Positions 16,531-25,564 of a stretch of 64,000 bases of DNA are shown here, in pieces. The position numbers were made by a program, and so were the translations under genes. Below the pieces are notes generated by a model. It was not told the origin of the DNA, did not search any database, and was given only the letters and a program-made list of their open reading frames with translations. Source of the DNA: Roseateles sp. SL47 (GTDB lineage: Bacteria > Pseudomonadota > Gammaproteobacteria > Burkholderiales > Burkholderiaceae_C); the NCBI RefSeq assembly GCF_026625885.1, contig NZ_CP113068.1:3100001-3164000 (forward strand). The letters run 5' to 3'. Position 1 is the first letter of the stretch. Each line of letters begins with the position of its first letter.

Positions 16531-17130
16531 TTAGGGCCGCTTCATCCTGAATCGAGCACCCAACTCAAAATAATCGGCCGGACCACCGCCGCGCAGCACC
16601 GGATGCGCCGCTGCCGTGTCATAGACGCCATCCACCAGCAGGCGCTCGTCGATATGCACGCCCACCACCTCACCCAGCGTCAGCCAGGCGTCCAAGCCCT
16701 GGCCTTGCACATCCTGCAACTGCACGATCTGCGTCACGCGGCATTCAAAGCTGACCGGGCTGGCGGCCACGCGCGGCACGCCCACCACGCGGGAAGGCGC
16801 CGTGGCCAGGCCCGCCAACTCGAATTCATTGACCTCCGGCCCCACCGCTGCACAGCTGGCGTTCATCGCATCCGCCAGGTCCCGCGTCACCAGGTTCCAG
16901 ACGAATTCGCCGGTGGCCTCGATATTGCGGAGGGTGTCTTTGCGGCCCAGGCTCGCGAAACCCACGATAGGCGGCGTGTAGTTGAAAGCATTGAAAAAGC
17001 TGTAGGGCGCGAGGTTGAGGACGCCGTTGGTGTCCCGGCTGGAGATCCAGCCGATCGGGCGCGGCCCGACGATCGCGTTGAAGGGGTCATGGGGCAGGCC
17101 ATGCCCCTGGCGGGGTTCGTAAAAATGCAT
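16531..17130 (-). CDS. Flavin reductase-like / FMN-binding split-barrel protein
   Basis: A 199-residue member of the flavin reductase-like (DIM6/NTAB) group: PFNAIVGPRPIGWISSRDTNG at the start is the FMN-phosphate binding segment, followed by LAPYSFFNAFNYTPPIVGFAS and the KDTLRNIEATGEFVWNL signature. Proteins of this group bind FMN in a split barrel and usually reduce flavin or act as flavoenzyme partners; the substrate is not fixed by sequence. The start ATG at 17130 is directly before the conserved HFYEP. cynS ends 22 bp upstream on the same strand, so the two are probably co-transcribed with cynS first, though no functional link between them is known to me. Confidence 0.85.
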   Translation of the reverse strand: MHFYEPRQGHGLPHDPFNAIVGPRPIGWISSRDTNGVLNLAPYSFFNAFNYTPPIVGFASLGRKDTLRNIEATGEFVWNLVTRDLADAMNASCAAVGPEVNEFELAGLATAPSRVVGVPRVAASPVSFECRVTQIVQLQDVQGQGLDAWLTLGEVVGVHIDERLLVDGVYDTAAAHPVLRGGGPADYFELGARFRMKRP

Positions 17131-17152
17131 TCTCAGATGCTAACGAACTTCC

Positions 17153-17596
17153 TTAATACGTCTTGTAGGGAAGGAATTTACCGCTCATGACGATGCTGAC
17201 CCGGTCGCCCTTCGGGTCCGGCTCTCGTTGCAGGTCCATGCGGAAGTCGATGGCACTCATGATGCCGTCGCCAAATTCCTCATGGATCAGTTCCTTGAAC
17301 GTGGTGCCATAGACGCTCACCAGTTCATAAAAGCGGTAGATCAGCGGATCGGTGGGCACCGATGTCGGCAGGCTGCCTTTGTACGGGACCACCTTGAGCC
17401 ATTGGGTTTCCGCTTCGGTGAGATCGAAGATGCCGGCCAACACGGCCGCCTGTGCGTCGTCAAAGCTCATCTGGCCCAGGCAGCCCGCCGTGACCCATTC
17501 CTTGCTCAGCCCGACCTTCTCGGCCACCGCAGCCCAGGTGAGCCCTTTGGCCACCTTGGTCGCAATGATTTTTTCTGTGACGGCAAGACGGTTCAT
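17153..17596 (-). CDS. cynS: Cyanate hydratase (cyanase)
   Basis: A 147-residue enzyme that breaks cyanate with bicarbonate into ammonia and carbon dioxide, detoxifying cyanate and giving nitrogen. The N-terminal helix bundle (KVAKGLTWAAVAEKVGLS, GCLGQMSFDDA) and the C-terminal catalytic part are intact: Arg and Glu in IYRFYELVSVYGTT and Ser in GDGIMSAIDF, then GKFLPYKTY as in other cyanases. The ATG at 17596 has AGGAGTT upstream; the longer in-frame extension to 17926 is not conserved in character. No cynT, cynR or cyanate transporter is adjacent. It probably forms a decamer in the cytoplasm. Confidence 0.95.
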   Translation of the reverse strand: MNRLAVTEKIIATKVAKGLTWAAVAEKVGLSKEWVTAGCLGQMSFDDAQAAVLAGIFDLTEAETQWLKVVPYKGSLPTSVPTDPLIYRFYELVSVYGTTFKELIHEEFGDGIMSAIDFRMDLQREPDPKGDRVSIVMSGKFLPYKTY

Positions 17597-17946
17597 GCGC
17601 AACTCCTGAGGTGTTGAGGGAAACGGGCGGTGGCTGGCGCCGGGGTCGAGGTCGGGGGCGGGGGGCGGGACACGGCAAGCACCTCGGCTGTGCGCCACCG
17701 TGCCCTGACGGGTGGCACAGCGCTGCACATCGGTGCCGGTTCGTGTGTACGCCATCAGCACAAGTCTGAAAACCGCTCGGACCCCGTCGCACAAGCGCTT
17801 GTCAACGCAGCTGCCGCAAGGTCCGTGCCACTCGATCACGGGGGATAGGCGCAGGCTGGAGCGCCAATTGCTGCGTGCCACGACACCTCCCACCGCCCCT
17901 CGCCGCGCCATCCCCGGCCCCATCAAGAGCTCATGAAAGGCCCACC
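17597..17946. other. Gene-free divergent intergenic region
   Basis: 350 bp between cynS (minus) and the glycosyltransferase (plus). I see no gene and no clear operator, only GC-rich sequence; it must hold both promoters. Confidence 0.6.
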
Positions 17947-18866
17947 ATGAAGATTGCTTACCTCCTCCTGGTTCACAACGCGCCCGATCATGTCCGCCGC
18001 CTGGTACGCAGCCTCCGCCATCCGGAGGCCTTGGTGTTCATGCATGTGGACAAAAAGTCCAGGATCTCGGAGTTTGAAGAGCTGACGGCGCACGGCGTCC
18101 GGTTCACGCCGAACCGCGTGTCCGTCCATTGGGGGGACTATTCCCAGGTGGAGGCCATTTTTGAGTTGATGCGTACGGCACTGGCTGCGCCCGAACCCAT
18201 TGACCGCCTGGTGCTGCTCAGCGGCGTGGACTACCCCTTCACAGCATGGCCTACATCCATGCGTTCTTCGAACAGCAGCCGGAGCGGCAGTTCATCAATC
18301 TGGTCGAGATGCCCAATGACAAGGAGGGCAAGCCGGCCTCGCGCATTGCGCGGCGGGTGCCGCGGCCCGGTCCGTTTCGGTACTTGACCTGGGCCCTGCT
18401 GAAGGCCGGCCTGGTCACGGAATGGCGCGACTACCACCAGCACCTGGAGGGGCTGCGCCCGTATGGCGGCTCCACCTGGTGGGCGCTGACCCGCCCCTGC
18501 GCCGAGCACATCCTGGATTTTGTGACGACGCATCCGGCGCTGACCCAGTATTTCTCCACCACGGTCTGCGCCGACGAGACCTTCATCCACACCATCGTTG
18601 GCAACTCCGCTTTCCTGCCACACGTGGTCCGCAATGTGACGCGCAACTACTGGCTGCCTGGCCGGTCGAGCCCGGAAACCTTCGGCATGGAACTGGTCAA
18701 GGACGTCATGCGTGAACGGCAGTTTCCGGCGGAGAGCTACCACGGCCGGGGTGACGTGCTCTTTGCGCGCAAATTCCCCAACGACTCCGATGCGCTGGTG
18801 GCGCTGATCGATTCCCTTCGCGGCCGGGTGGGCGTGCTGGATCTGGACGACGTGAAGGCCGCCTGA
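17947..18866 (+). pseudogene. Core-2/I-branching-type glycosyltransferase, single-base frameshift
   Basis: Two frames together give one protein of about 305 residues of the core-2/I-branching enzyme family (PF02485; xylosyl- or N-acetylglucosaminyltransferases). The first part starts MKIAYLLLVHNAPDHVRRLV and runs through HVDKKS, VHWGDYSQVEA and LLSGVDYPF; the frame then jumps near 18239-18243 and continues as SMAYIHAFFEQQPERQF, with GSTWWALTR, the acidic ADETFIHT motif and the C-terminal LFARKF. One base missing from the run taccccttcac accounts for it: restoring a C gives DYPFHSMAY. Either the gene is broken or this is a sequencing error. Restored, it would be cytoplasmic and act on a cell-surface glycan. 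Confidence 0.8.
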
Positions 18867-18994
18867 AGATCCCTTGCCGCACGCTGACAAGGGGCGCGGG
18901 CGAGGCCGGATGTGGCGCAAGCGCCATGGTGGAGCGACCTCCCCAGGCCGGAAGGGGTACTTCAGGCGGCTGGCGCCCCCTATGATCAGCGCCC

Positions 18995-20035
18995 ATGTCC
19001 GATGCTGAGAGCTTTCCCCGTCCCCGCCGCCGCAAGGGCAGCGGCGCGGTCACCCTGCGTGATGTGGCCAAGCTGGCCGGTGTTGCCCCCATCACCGCCT
19101 CTCGCGCCCTGAACAATCCGAATCAGGTGTCGGCCGAGGTCCGCGAGCGGGTGGCCGAGGCCGTCCGCAACACGGGGTATGTGCCCAATCTGCTGGCGGG
19201 TGCGCTGTCGTCCATGCGCAGCCGCATGGTCGGGGTGGCCGTGCCGACCATTGCGGGCCTGGTCTTCCTGGAAACCGTGCAGAGTCTGACCGAAGCGCTG
19301 TTCCAGGCCGGCTATCAGGTGCTGCTGGGCCAGACGGGTTATGACAATGCCCGCGAGGACGCCTGGCTGGACGCCATGATCGGCCGCCGCCCGGACGGCC
19401 TGGTGTTGACGGGCACCAGCCATTCGGCCGCCGCCCGGCTGCGCCTGCGAGCCGCGGGTCTGCCGGTGGTGGAAACCTGGGACCAGAGCGAGGACCCGAT
19501 CGACATGCTGGTCGGGTTTTCCCACGTGGAGGTGGGCCGCAGCGTGGCGGACTTCCTGGTCCAACGGGGGTACCGACATCTGGCCGGCGTTGCCGGTAGC
19601 GATGAGCGGGCGCAACGTCGCTTCCTGGCTTTCCAGGAAAGGGCCCGGGCGCTGGGCCTGACGGAGGTGCCGATTGCCGAAATGGCCACCCCCACCACCT
19701 TGGGCAGCGGACGACGAGGTCTGGCCGAGCTGCTGGCGCGCAACCCCGAGATCGATGCGGTGTTCTGCAGTTCTGACTCGCTGGCGGTGGGTGTGATGCT
19801 GGAAGCGCAGTCCCGGGGGATTCGGATCCCGCAGGACCTGGCGGTGATCGGGTTTGGTGACCTCTCCATGGCGGGCGATATGTCGCCATCGCTGACCACT
19901 GTGAGGATCGACGGCACCGCCATCGGCCGCCAGGCGGCCCGTTTCATCATCGAGCGCGCCGAGCGCAAGCCCGATCCGAGCGAAGGCCGACACATCGATG
20001 TCGGTTTCGAAATCATTGCGCGGGACAGCACCTGA
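18995..20035 (+). CDS. LacI-family transcriptional regulator (GntR/gluconate-like)
   Basis: A 346-residue repressor-type regulator. The HTH VTLRDVAKLAGVAPITASRALN and hinge LLAGALSSMRSR are canonical, followed by a periplasmic-binding-protein-like sensor domain with VVETWDQSEDPIDMLVGFSH, HLAGVAGSDERAQRR and VFCSSDSLAVGVM. The effector-domain wording is like GntR of gluconate metabolism in proteobacteria, but no gluconate gene is near. A LacI-type palindrome at 22387-22398, 2.4 kb downstream ahead of the GH9 gene, makes cellulase control an alternative target; nothing shows that this protein binds it. Confidence 0.88.
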   Translation: MSDAESFPRPRRRKGSGAVTLRDVAKLAGVAPITASRALNNPNQVSAEVRERVAEAVRNTGYVPNLLAGALSSMRSRMVGVAVPTIAGLVFLETVQSLTEALFQAGYQVLLGQTGYDNAREDAWLDAMIGRRPDGLVLTGTSHSAAARLRLRAAGLPVVETWDQSEDPIDMLVGFSHVEVGRSVADFLVQRGYRHLAGVAGSDERAQRRFLAFQERARALGLTEVPIAEMATPTTLGSGRRGLAELLARNPEIDAVFCSSDSLAVGVMLEAQSRGIRIPQDLAVIGFGDLSMAGDMSPSLTTVRIDGTAIGRQAARFIIERAERKPDPSEGRHIDVGFEIIARDST

Positions 20036-20144
20036 ACCCCTGGGCCCCGATGTGCGCCGCCACGCGCACATCGGGGGAAAACACGTGGCAGGACGCCGAC
20101 AGGCGGCCTCCTAGAATGGCGGCATACCCCCGAGAGGAGACAAC

Positions 20145-20732
20145 ATGGTGACGGCCCGACGCGGAAAATCCGCCCCTGGCACCGATGACCCGCGTACCAA
20201 GGGCCCGCGGGTGCTGAAGAAATACCCCAACCGCCGGCTCTACGACACCCACACCAGCAGCTACATCACGCTGGCGGATGTGAAGAAGATGGTGCTGGAA
20301 GCCGCCGACTTCGAGGTGCGGGATGCCAAGACCGGCGAGGAACTGACCCGGTCCATCCTGTTGCAGATCATCCTGGAAGAGGAAATGGGCGGCATGCCCA
20401 TGTTCTCCACGCCGCTGCTGTCGCAGATCATCCGTTTCTACGGGCACGCCATGCAGGGGATGATGGGCGCCTATCTGGAAAAAAACCTGCAGACCTTCAC
20501 CGATATGCAGGCCCGCTTTGCGGAACACAGCCAGGGCGCGGCATTCAATCCGGAGCTCTGGTCCCAGTTCATGAGTGGACAGGCGCCAGTGATGCAGGGG
20601 CTGATGGGCAACTACCTGGAGCAGTCCAAGAACCTGTTCCTTCAGATGCAGGAACAGTTCGAGAAGGCCGGCAGCCTGTTCCCAGGGATGCCGGGAATGC
20701 CAGGCATGCCGGGGTTTCCGCCGAAGAAATGA
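20145..20732 (+). CDS. phaR: Polyhydroxyalkanoate synthesis repressor PhaR
   Basis: A 195-residue regulator that binds PHA granules and DNA and controls phasin and PHA-synthesis genes. The N-terminal DNA-binding domain is recognisable from KKYPNRRLYDTHTSSYITL, and the PHB-accumulation domain by GEELTRSILLQIILEEEMGG and LSQIIRFYGHAMQGMMGAYLE. The C-terminus ends in a short PGM repeat (GMPGMPGMPGFPPKK). The start is ATG at 20145 with GAGAGGAG upstream. No pha synthesis gene is next to it; bdhA at 6622 is the only other PHB gene in the window. Confidence 0.93.
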   Translation: MVTARRGKSAPGTDDPRTKGPRVLKKYPNRRLYDTHTSSYITLADVKKMVLEAADFEVRDAKTGEELTRSILLQIILEEEMGGMPMFSTPLLSQIIRFYGHAMQGMMGAYLEKNLQTFTDMQARFAEHSQGAAFNPELWSQFMSGQAPVMQGLMGNYLEQSKNLFLQMQEQFEKAGSLFPGMPGMPGMPGFPPKK

Positions 20733-20759
20733 GCGGCGGGCACTGAATGCCCGCGCTCC

Positions 20760-20789
20760 CGCTGGCGCGCTGGTACTCGGGCGCCAGCG
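20760..20789. terminator. Hairpin between convergent phaR and NLP genes
   Basis: CGCTGGCGC and GCGCCAGCG form a 9-bp stem with a 12-base loop. A second GGGCGCC/GGCGCCC pairing overlaps it. No T tract, but its position between two convergent stops suggests a shared terminator. Confidence 0.5.
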
Positions 20790-20823
20790 TACCCGGCGCC
20801 CGGGCATCAGACTACTGAAGGCA

Positions 20824-21618
20824 TCACGGTTTGGACGCCTCGATGCTGGCCTGCGTAAAGGCCGGATAACCCGACGGCCGATACGTGTTCAGGTTGTTCA
20901 GGAAATTGTTGTCCCGCATGGGAATGGTGGCGGAGCCGTAGTCGTAGCTATTGAGGCGGCTGCGCATCTGCTCGTTGGTCAGGCCATCGCCTTTCACCTC
21001 ATACCAGCTAACGATGGCCGGGGTGACGAACTGGCCATAGCCGTTCTCGGCCACTTCATTGACCTTTGCCATCCGCATGGCATGGGTGGTGACGCCGTCC
21101 TTGTGATAGACGATCTTCACATGGCCGTTGCTGTCCAGCGGCAGATTGGCCGCCTCCACATTGAACAGGTCGCCATGGGCGCTGTAGCCGGCATGGGTGA
21201 CCACGCCGTTGCGGGTCCAGACGGCGGCATGCTCCCAGTCGTGGCGATGGCCGCCGCCCAACACGGTGGCCTGGTCCTTCAGGAAGTACAACGCATAAAA
21301 ATGGCCGCAATACACATCCGCCCCGCTCGTGATGCAGGCATGGCGGTGCAAGGTGTTGGCGTAGTCCATGAAGTTGTTCTTGCGGCAGCCGCCGGTGATG
21401 CTGCCGGAGGCGGCCAAGCCCCCATTCTGGGCGCCGCTGCGGCTGATGCCGGCACTGGGCAGGCAGCCGTCGGTGTCGAAGTCGAAGACCGGATAGGTGG
21501 CAGCGATGTTCACCGTGGTGGGCCAGGCGGCATCCAGACGGGGGAAATCATCGGCGCGGGCCGTGGTGGACAGGCTGGCAAGGGCCAGGGTCAGCAGGGC
21601 AGGGATCAGGCGTTGCAA
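20824..21618 (-). CDS. NPP1/NLP-family secreted necrosis-type protein
   Basis: A 264-residue secreted protein (signal peptide residues 1-22, cut near TARADD) of the NPP1 or Nep1-like family. The hallmark heptapeptide GHRHDWE is present without change (about residue 123), with HVKIVYHKDG and ESF-like C-terminal segments and paired cysteines (GGC...ACITSGADVYC). In plant pathogens NLPs bind sphingolipids of the plant plasma membrane and lyse eudicot cells; the family also contains members with no toxicity, so activity cannot be assumed. It is followed, on the other strand, by the GH9-GH48 cellulase genes, which points to life on plant material. It may have been acquired by transfer, as NLPs are scattered among bacteria. 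Confidence 0.88.
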   Translation of the reverse strand: MQRLIPALLTLALASLSTTARADDFPRLDAAWPTTVNIAATYPVFDFDTDGCLPSAGISRSGAQNGGLAASGSITGGCRKNNFMDYANTLHRHACITSGADVYCGHFYALYFLKDQATVLGGGHRHDWEHAAVWTRNGVVTHAGYSAHGDLFNVEAANLPLDSNGHVKIVYHKDGVTTHAMRMAKVNEVAENGYGQFVTPAIVSWYEVKGDGLTNEQMRSRLNSYDYGSATIPMRDNNFLNNLNTYRPSGYPAFTQASIEASKP

Positions 21619-21783
21619 GAGGGCCTCCTTGAGTTGTAGACGCCGGACACTGTGCGGCGGGCGTGCGACTCACCTGTGACCGGCGCCATGGCTCCGGTGC
21701 GCTGGCCCGCCTGTCAACGCAAAGCCTGACTCAGGCGTTGCCCCCCAATGGTGGGCCTACGAGCCCCGGCATGGGGAGATGGC

Positions 21784-22140
21784 GTGACGCAAGGAAACGG
21801 ATTCTGGCGACTGTGCGGGCTTGCCGCCGGTCTGCTGCTGATGGCGACCAGTGGCGCTCAGGCGCAGTCATTGCGCTGCAATGACACCGGCGTGCGGGAA
21901 GGGGACTCGCGACTGTGGCTGCTGAGAACCTGCGGCCAGCCCCAACTGTCCGACTTCTATTGCGTACCCCTCTACTACCCCGGCCCGCCCAACCGCTTTG
22001 GAGTGTCGCCGCCGATTGCAGCCGGATGTCTGATGACCGATGAATGGCTGTATGAGCGTGGCCCCGGAAATCTCGTGGCCGTGGTGAAGATTCAGAACGG
22101 CAAGATCGTCTCCATTCGCTACGGCGAACAGGGGCGCTGA
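21784..22140 (+). CDS. DUF2845 periplasmic protein
   Basis: A 118-residue exported protein. After a signal peptide (to about AQAQS) it begins LRCNDTGVREGDSRLWLLRTCGQP, then a Cys-containing loop and TDEWLYERGPGNLVAVVKIQNGKIVSIRYG, which is the DUF2845 pattern (G-D-S near the start, C-G-x-P, W-x-Y/E-x-G-P-x-x-L, G-K-I-x-x-I). GTG at 21784 is chosen because GGGAG stands five bases upstream; an ATG at 21748 lacks a ribosome site. The function of the family is unknown. It is divergent from the NLP gene across about 165 bp. Confidence 0.75.
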   Translation: MTQGNGFWRLCGLAAGLLLMATSGAQAQSLRCNDTGVREGDSRLWLLRTCGQPQLSDFYCVPLYYPGPPNRFGVSPPIAAGCLMTDEWLYERGPGNLVAVVKIQNGKIVSIRYGEQGR

Positions 22141-22534
22141 AACAATCTCCCTTACAAGTGTTCGTTTTCGAAAGAGGTGGTTGACGTGCTCCCGAAATCG
22201 GAAGAGCATCGCGCCATTGATTCAATTCACTGACGGGATTGAATCACTCAGGAGTCGTGTCGGGCCCATTGCCCGACGTCGTCGCCTGGTGCGTTGAAGG
22301 CTGCGTTCTCCACGCAAGTGTCAGCGCCATAGAGCAGCGTGCGGTGGATGAGGCCAAGGCAATTGGCCTTTTTTCGGCATCCATCTGACAACGTTGTCTA
22401 CAACGAGCGAACCAAGCGTTTTCCATCGGGCGAGCAGTCATGCCGGAGGCACCAATCACAAGGGGCCCAGGCGGGCAGCTGCATGGATGTTTGCGGCTGT
22501 CAGATCCCACATTCAAAACCCGGAGACAAACGGT
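22141..22534. other. Leader region of the cellulase genes
   Basis: 394 bp without a gene. It contains an inverted repeat GATTCAAT/ATTGAATC at 22219-22245, a hairpin GTCGGGC-ccatt-GCCCGAC at 22259-22277, and a 12-bp palindrome at 22387-22398. One of the first two may end the DUF2845 transcript; the last looks like an operator for the GH9 gene. Confidence 0.6.
22387..22398. promoter_or_regulatory. LacI-family-type operator ahead of GH9
   Basis: GACAACGTTGTC is a perfect palindrome with a central CG, and the preceding T gives TGACAACGTTGTC. Operators of LacI-family regulators of sugar use share this central-CG form. It lies 136 bp upstream of the GH9 start. Confidence 0.45.
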
Positions 22535-25477
22535 ATGAGCACGTTGATTGACCGACGTCGACTTCGGACGCGCTTTGCTGCGCCATTGCTGGCCCTGAGC
22601 CTGGCTGCCTGTGGCGGTGGCGATGCCAACCGCCAGACAGCCGCTTCGATGAGCACGGATGCAGGCCCCACGGCCAAGACGTTGGCGGCCACCACGGCCG
22701 CTGCCGCCCCGGCCCATAACTACGCCGAGGCCTTGCAGAAGGCCATCCTGTTTTATGAAGCGCAGCAGTCCGGCAAAAAGCCGGAATGGAACCGCGTCAG
22801 TTGGCGTGGGGATTCACGCCTGACCGATGGCAGCGACGTGGGCCTGGACCTGACCGGCGGCTGGTATGACGCGGGTGACCACGTCAAGTTCGGCTTCCCG
22901 GCAGCCTCGACCGCCACGCAGCTCGCCTGGGGGGCACTGGAATTCGAAGCTGGCCACAAGGACGCCGGGCAGTACGACGCCTTGCTGCGCAACCTGCGCT
23001 GGATCAACGACTACTTCATCAAGGCGCATCCGAGTGCCAACGTGCTGTATGGGCAGGTGGGCAACGGCAGCCTGGACCACAGCTGGTGGGGCCCGGTGGA
23101 GGTGTATCCGAAGGAGGCGCCGGCCTACAAGATCGATGCCACCTGCGGCGGCTCGGATCTCGCCGGTGAAACGGCGGCGGCGATGGCGGCGGCATCGATG
23201 GTCTTCAAGACCAGCGACCCCACCTACGCGGCGACCTTGCTGACCCATGCGCGGCAGCTCTACACCTTGGCCGACACCAAGCGTCAGAAGTATGTCGAGT
23301 GCATCACCGATGCCCAGGGCTATTACAACTCCTGGTCCGGCTATTTTGACGAACTGGCCTGGGGCGCGTTGTGGCTCTACCGTGCCACGGGCGAAACCGC
23401 ATATCTGGACAAGGCCGAGAGCTTCGTTAACACCACCTCGGGTGGCTTTGGCTCGGAAGGCCAGACGAGCTACCTGCCCTATAAGTGGACCCAGGATTGG
23501 GACAGCAAGCATTACGGCACCTATCTTCTGCTGGCACGGTTGACCGGCAAGCAGAAGTACAAGGATGCCGTCGAGCGCAACCTGGCCTACTGGACCACCG
23601 GCACACCGGAAGGCGAGCGGGTGACCTACACCCCGGGCGGGTTGGCCTGGTTGTCGCAATGGGGTTCGCTGCGTTATGCATTGAATGAATCGTTCATTGC
23701 CATGGTGTATGCCAAGGACGTGAGCGATGCCACCCAGCAGCAGCGCTATCGCGACTTCGCCATGCAGCAGCTCAACTATGCGCTGGGCAGCAATCCGCGC
23801 AACAGCAGCTACCTGATCGGCTTTGGCGCCAGCTCGCCGCAGCATCCCCACCACCGCACCGCGCATGGGTCATGGGCGGACAGCCAGACGCTGCCGACCA
23901 ACCACCGCCATGTGCTTTATGGCGCCCTGGTGGGCGGGCCCGGCGCCAACGACGCCTACACCGATTCGATCTCGGACTACGTCTCCAATGAAGTCGCCAT
24001 CGACTACAACGCGTCCATCGTTGGTGTGCTGGCGGGCGCGCAGCAGCTGTTCCCGGGCAGCGTGCCGCTGGCCAACTTCCCGCAAGCGGAAGTGGCGAGC
24101 GAAGACGAGTACTTCGTTGAAGCCGCGCTCAACAGCACCGGCAACACCTATACCGAGGTGAAAGCGGTGGTGAACAACCGCAGCGGCTGGCCGGCCCGTG
24201 TGACCGACAAGCTCAGCCTGCGTTATTACGTGGACCTGAGCGAGGTGATTGCCGCCGGCCGTACTGCTGCGGACATCAAGGTCAGTTCCAACTACAGCGA
24301 CGGCGGTGTCGCCCGCGGCCTGGTGCGATGTGGCGCCAGCAATCTCTACTACGCCACGGGAGACTTCAACGGCACCAAGGTCTACCCCGGTGGGCAGTCT
24401 GCCTACAAGAAGGAGATCCAGATCCGCATTGCCGCCCCGGACAGCACCAGCTTCTGGAATCCGGCCAATGACCCCTCTTATACGGGGCTGGGGGCGCCGG
24501 GCAGTGCGCCGGTGAAGGTGACCGGCATCACGCTGTATGACGAGGGTCGCAAGATCTGGGGCAACGAGCCCGCAGCCTGCGGCGGCGTGGTGCTGCCTAT
24601 CCCGGCCACACCGACCGGGCTGACGGCCACCGCCGGCATCGGCAGCATCAGCCTGAGCTGGGCCGCCACGACCAACGCCACCGGGTACACGCTCAAGCGC
24701 TCCACCACGGGCGCCGCGGGCAGCTTTGCTCTGTTGGCATCGCCCACGAGCAACAGCTATGTGGACGGCGGCCTGGCGGGCAGTACGCTCTACTACTACA
24801 CCGTCAGCGCGCGAAATGACTCCGGTGAGAGTGTGGCCAGCGACCCGGTCTCGGCCACCACACCAGCCGGGCCTCCGGCCGCACCCGCGCCCGCAGCAAG
24901 CGCCGGTGATGGCAAGGTGACGCTCAACTGGGCGGCGGTGACGGGGGCGGCGAGTTATGAAATCACGCGGGCCAGCAGTGCCACCGGCAGCTACACCGCG
25001 CTGGCCAGCGGCCTCACTGCCTTGACCTATGTGGACAGCGGGCTGACCAACGGCACCGCCTACTTCTACAAGGTGGGCGCCCGCAATGCCGCCGGGGTGA
25101 GTGTGTCCGACCCCGTCTCGGCCACCCCGGTCGGGGCCGGCAGCGGCACCAGCAACTGCACCCTGACGCTGGACACCACCAGCGACTGGGGCAGCGGCCA
25201 GGTGCTGCGGCTGATGCTCAGCAACTCCGGCACCACGCCCATCAGCAACTGGGGCGTGAGCTTCACCGAAAGCAACAGCTTCTCGGTGAGCAACAGCTGG
25301 AGCGGCACCTTCCTCGTGACCGGCAACCAGGTGAGCTTCGCGCCTCCGAGCTGGAGCCTCACCGTGCCGGCCGGAGGCAGTACCGATGCGGGCATGCAGC
25401 TCGCCTACAGCGGGGCCAAGCCCATGCCCAGTGCTGTCGTGATGACAGGCGCGAGCTGCCAGGTCGTCATCAAGTAA
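22535..25477 (+). CDS. Modular GH9 endoglucanase with CBM3, two FN3 and CBM2
   Basis: A 980-residue cellulase. The N-terminus has a lipoprotein-type signal (LALSLAACGGG, Cys about 23), so it may be anchored before or instead of release. GH9 catalytic domain about 60-515: the base/nucleophile segment GGWYDAGDHVKFG, HPHHRTAHGSW, and the acid Glu in DYVSNEVAIDYNAS are intact. Next comes a CBM3c-like module (about 525-685, DEYFVEAALN...IWGNEPAACGG), two fibronectin III repeats (SISLSWAATTNATGYTL and KVTLNWAAVTGAASYEI), and a C-terminal CBM2 with two cysteines (CTLTLDTTSDWGSGQ...CQVVIK). GH9-CBM3c enzymes are typically processive endoglucanases. GH48 follows 87 bp on, apparently in one operon. Confidence 0.93.
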   Translation: MSTLIDRRRLRTRFAAPLLALSLAACGGGDANRQTAASMSTDAGPTAKTLAATTAAAAPAHNYAEALQKAILFYEAQQSGKKPEWNRVSWRGDSRLTDGSDVGLDLTGGWYDAGDHVKFGFPAASTATQLAWGALEFEAGHKDAGQYDALLRNLRWINDYFIKAHPSANVLYGQVGNGSLDHSWWGPVEVYPKEAPAYKIDATCGGSDLAGETAAAMAAASMVFKTSDPTYAATLLTHARQLYTLADTKRQKYVECITDAQGYYNSWSGYFDELAWGALWLYRATGETAYLDKAESFVNTTSGGFGSEGQTSYLPYKWTQDWDSKHYGTYLLLARLTGKQKYKDAVERNLAYWTTGTPEGERVTYTPGGLAWLSQWGSLRYALNESFIAMVYAKDVSDATQQQRYRDFAMQQLNYALGSNPRNSSYLIGFGASSPQHPHHRTAHGSWADSQTLPTNHRHVLYGALVGGPGANDAYTDSISDYVSNEVAIDYNASIVGVLAGAQQLFPGSVPLANFPQAEVASEDEYFVEAALNSTGNTYTEVKAVVNNRSGWPARVTDKLSLRYYVDLSEVIAAGRTAADIKVSSNYSDGGVARGLVRCGASNLYYATGDFNGTKVYPGGQSAYKKEIQIRIAAPDSTSFWNPANDPSYTGLGAPGSAPVKVTGITLYDEGRKIWGNEPAACGGVVLPIPATPTGLTATAGIGSISLSWAATTNATGYTLKRSTTGAAGSFALLASPTSNSYVDGGLAGSTLYYYTVSARNDSGESVASDPVSATTPAGPPAAPAPAASAGDGKVTLNWAAVTGAASYEITRASSATGSYTALASGLTALTYVDSGLTNGTAYFYKVGARNAAGVSVSDPVSATPVGAGSGTSNCTLTLDTTSDWGSGQVLRLMLSNSGTTPISNWGVSFTESNSFSVSNSWSGTFLVTGNQVSFAPPSWSLTVPAGGSTDAGMQLAYSGAKPMPSAVVMTGASCQVVIK

Positions 25478-25564
25478 GCCTCTTCTTTTCTACCCCCTGA
25501 AGCCCGCGTTTGGCGCGGGCCGGGGGGTACTCACGCCCGAATTCACGGGCAACAGGAGACTACG

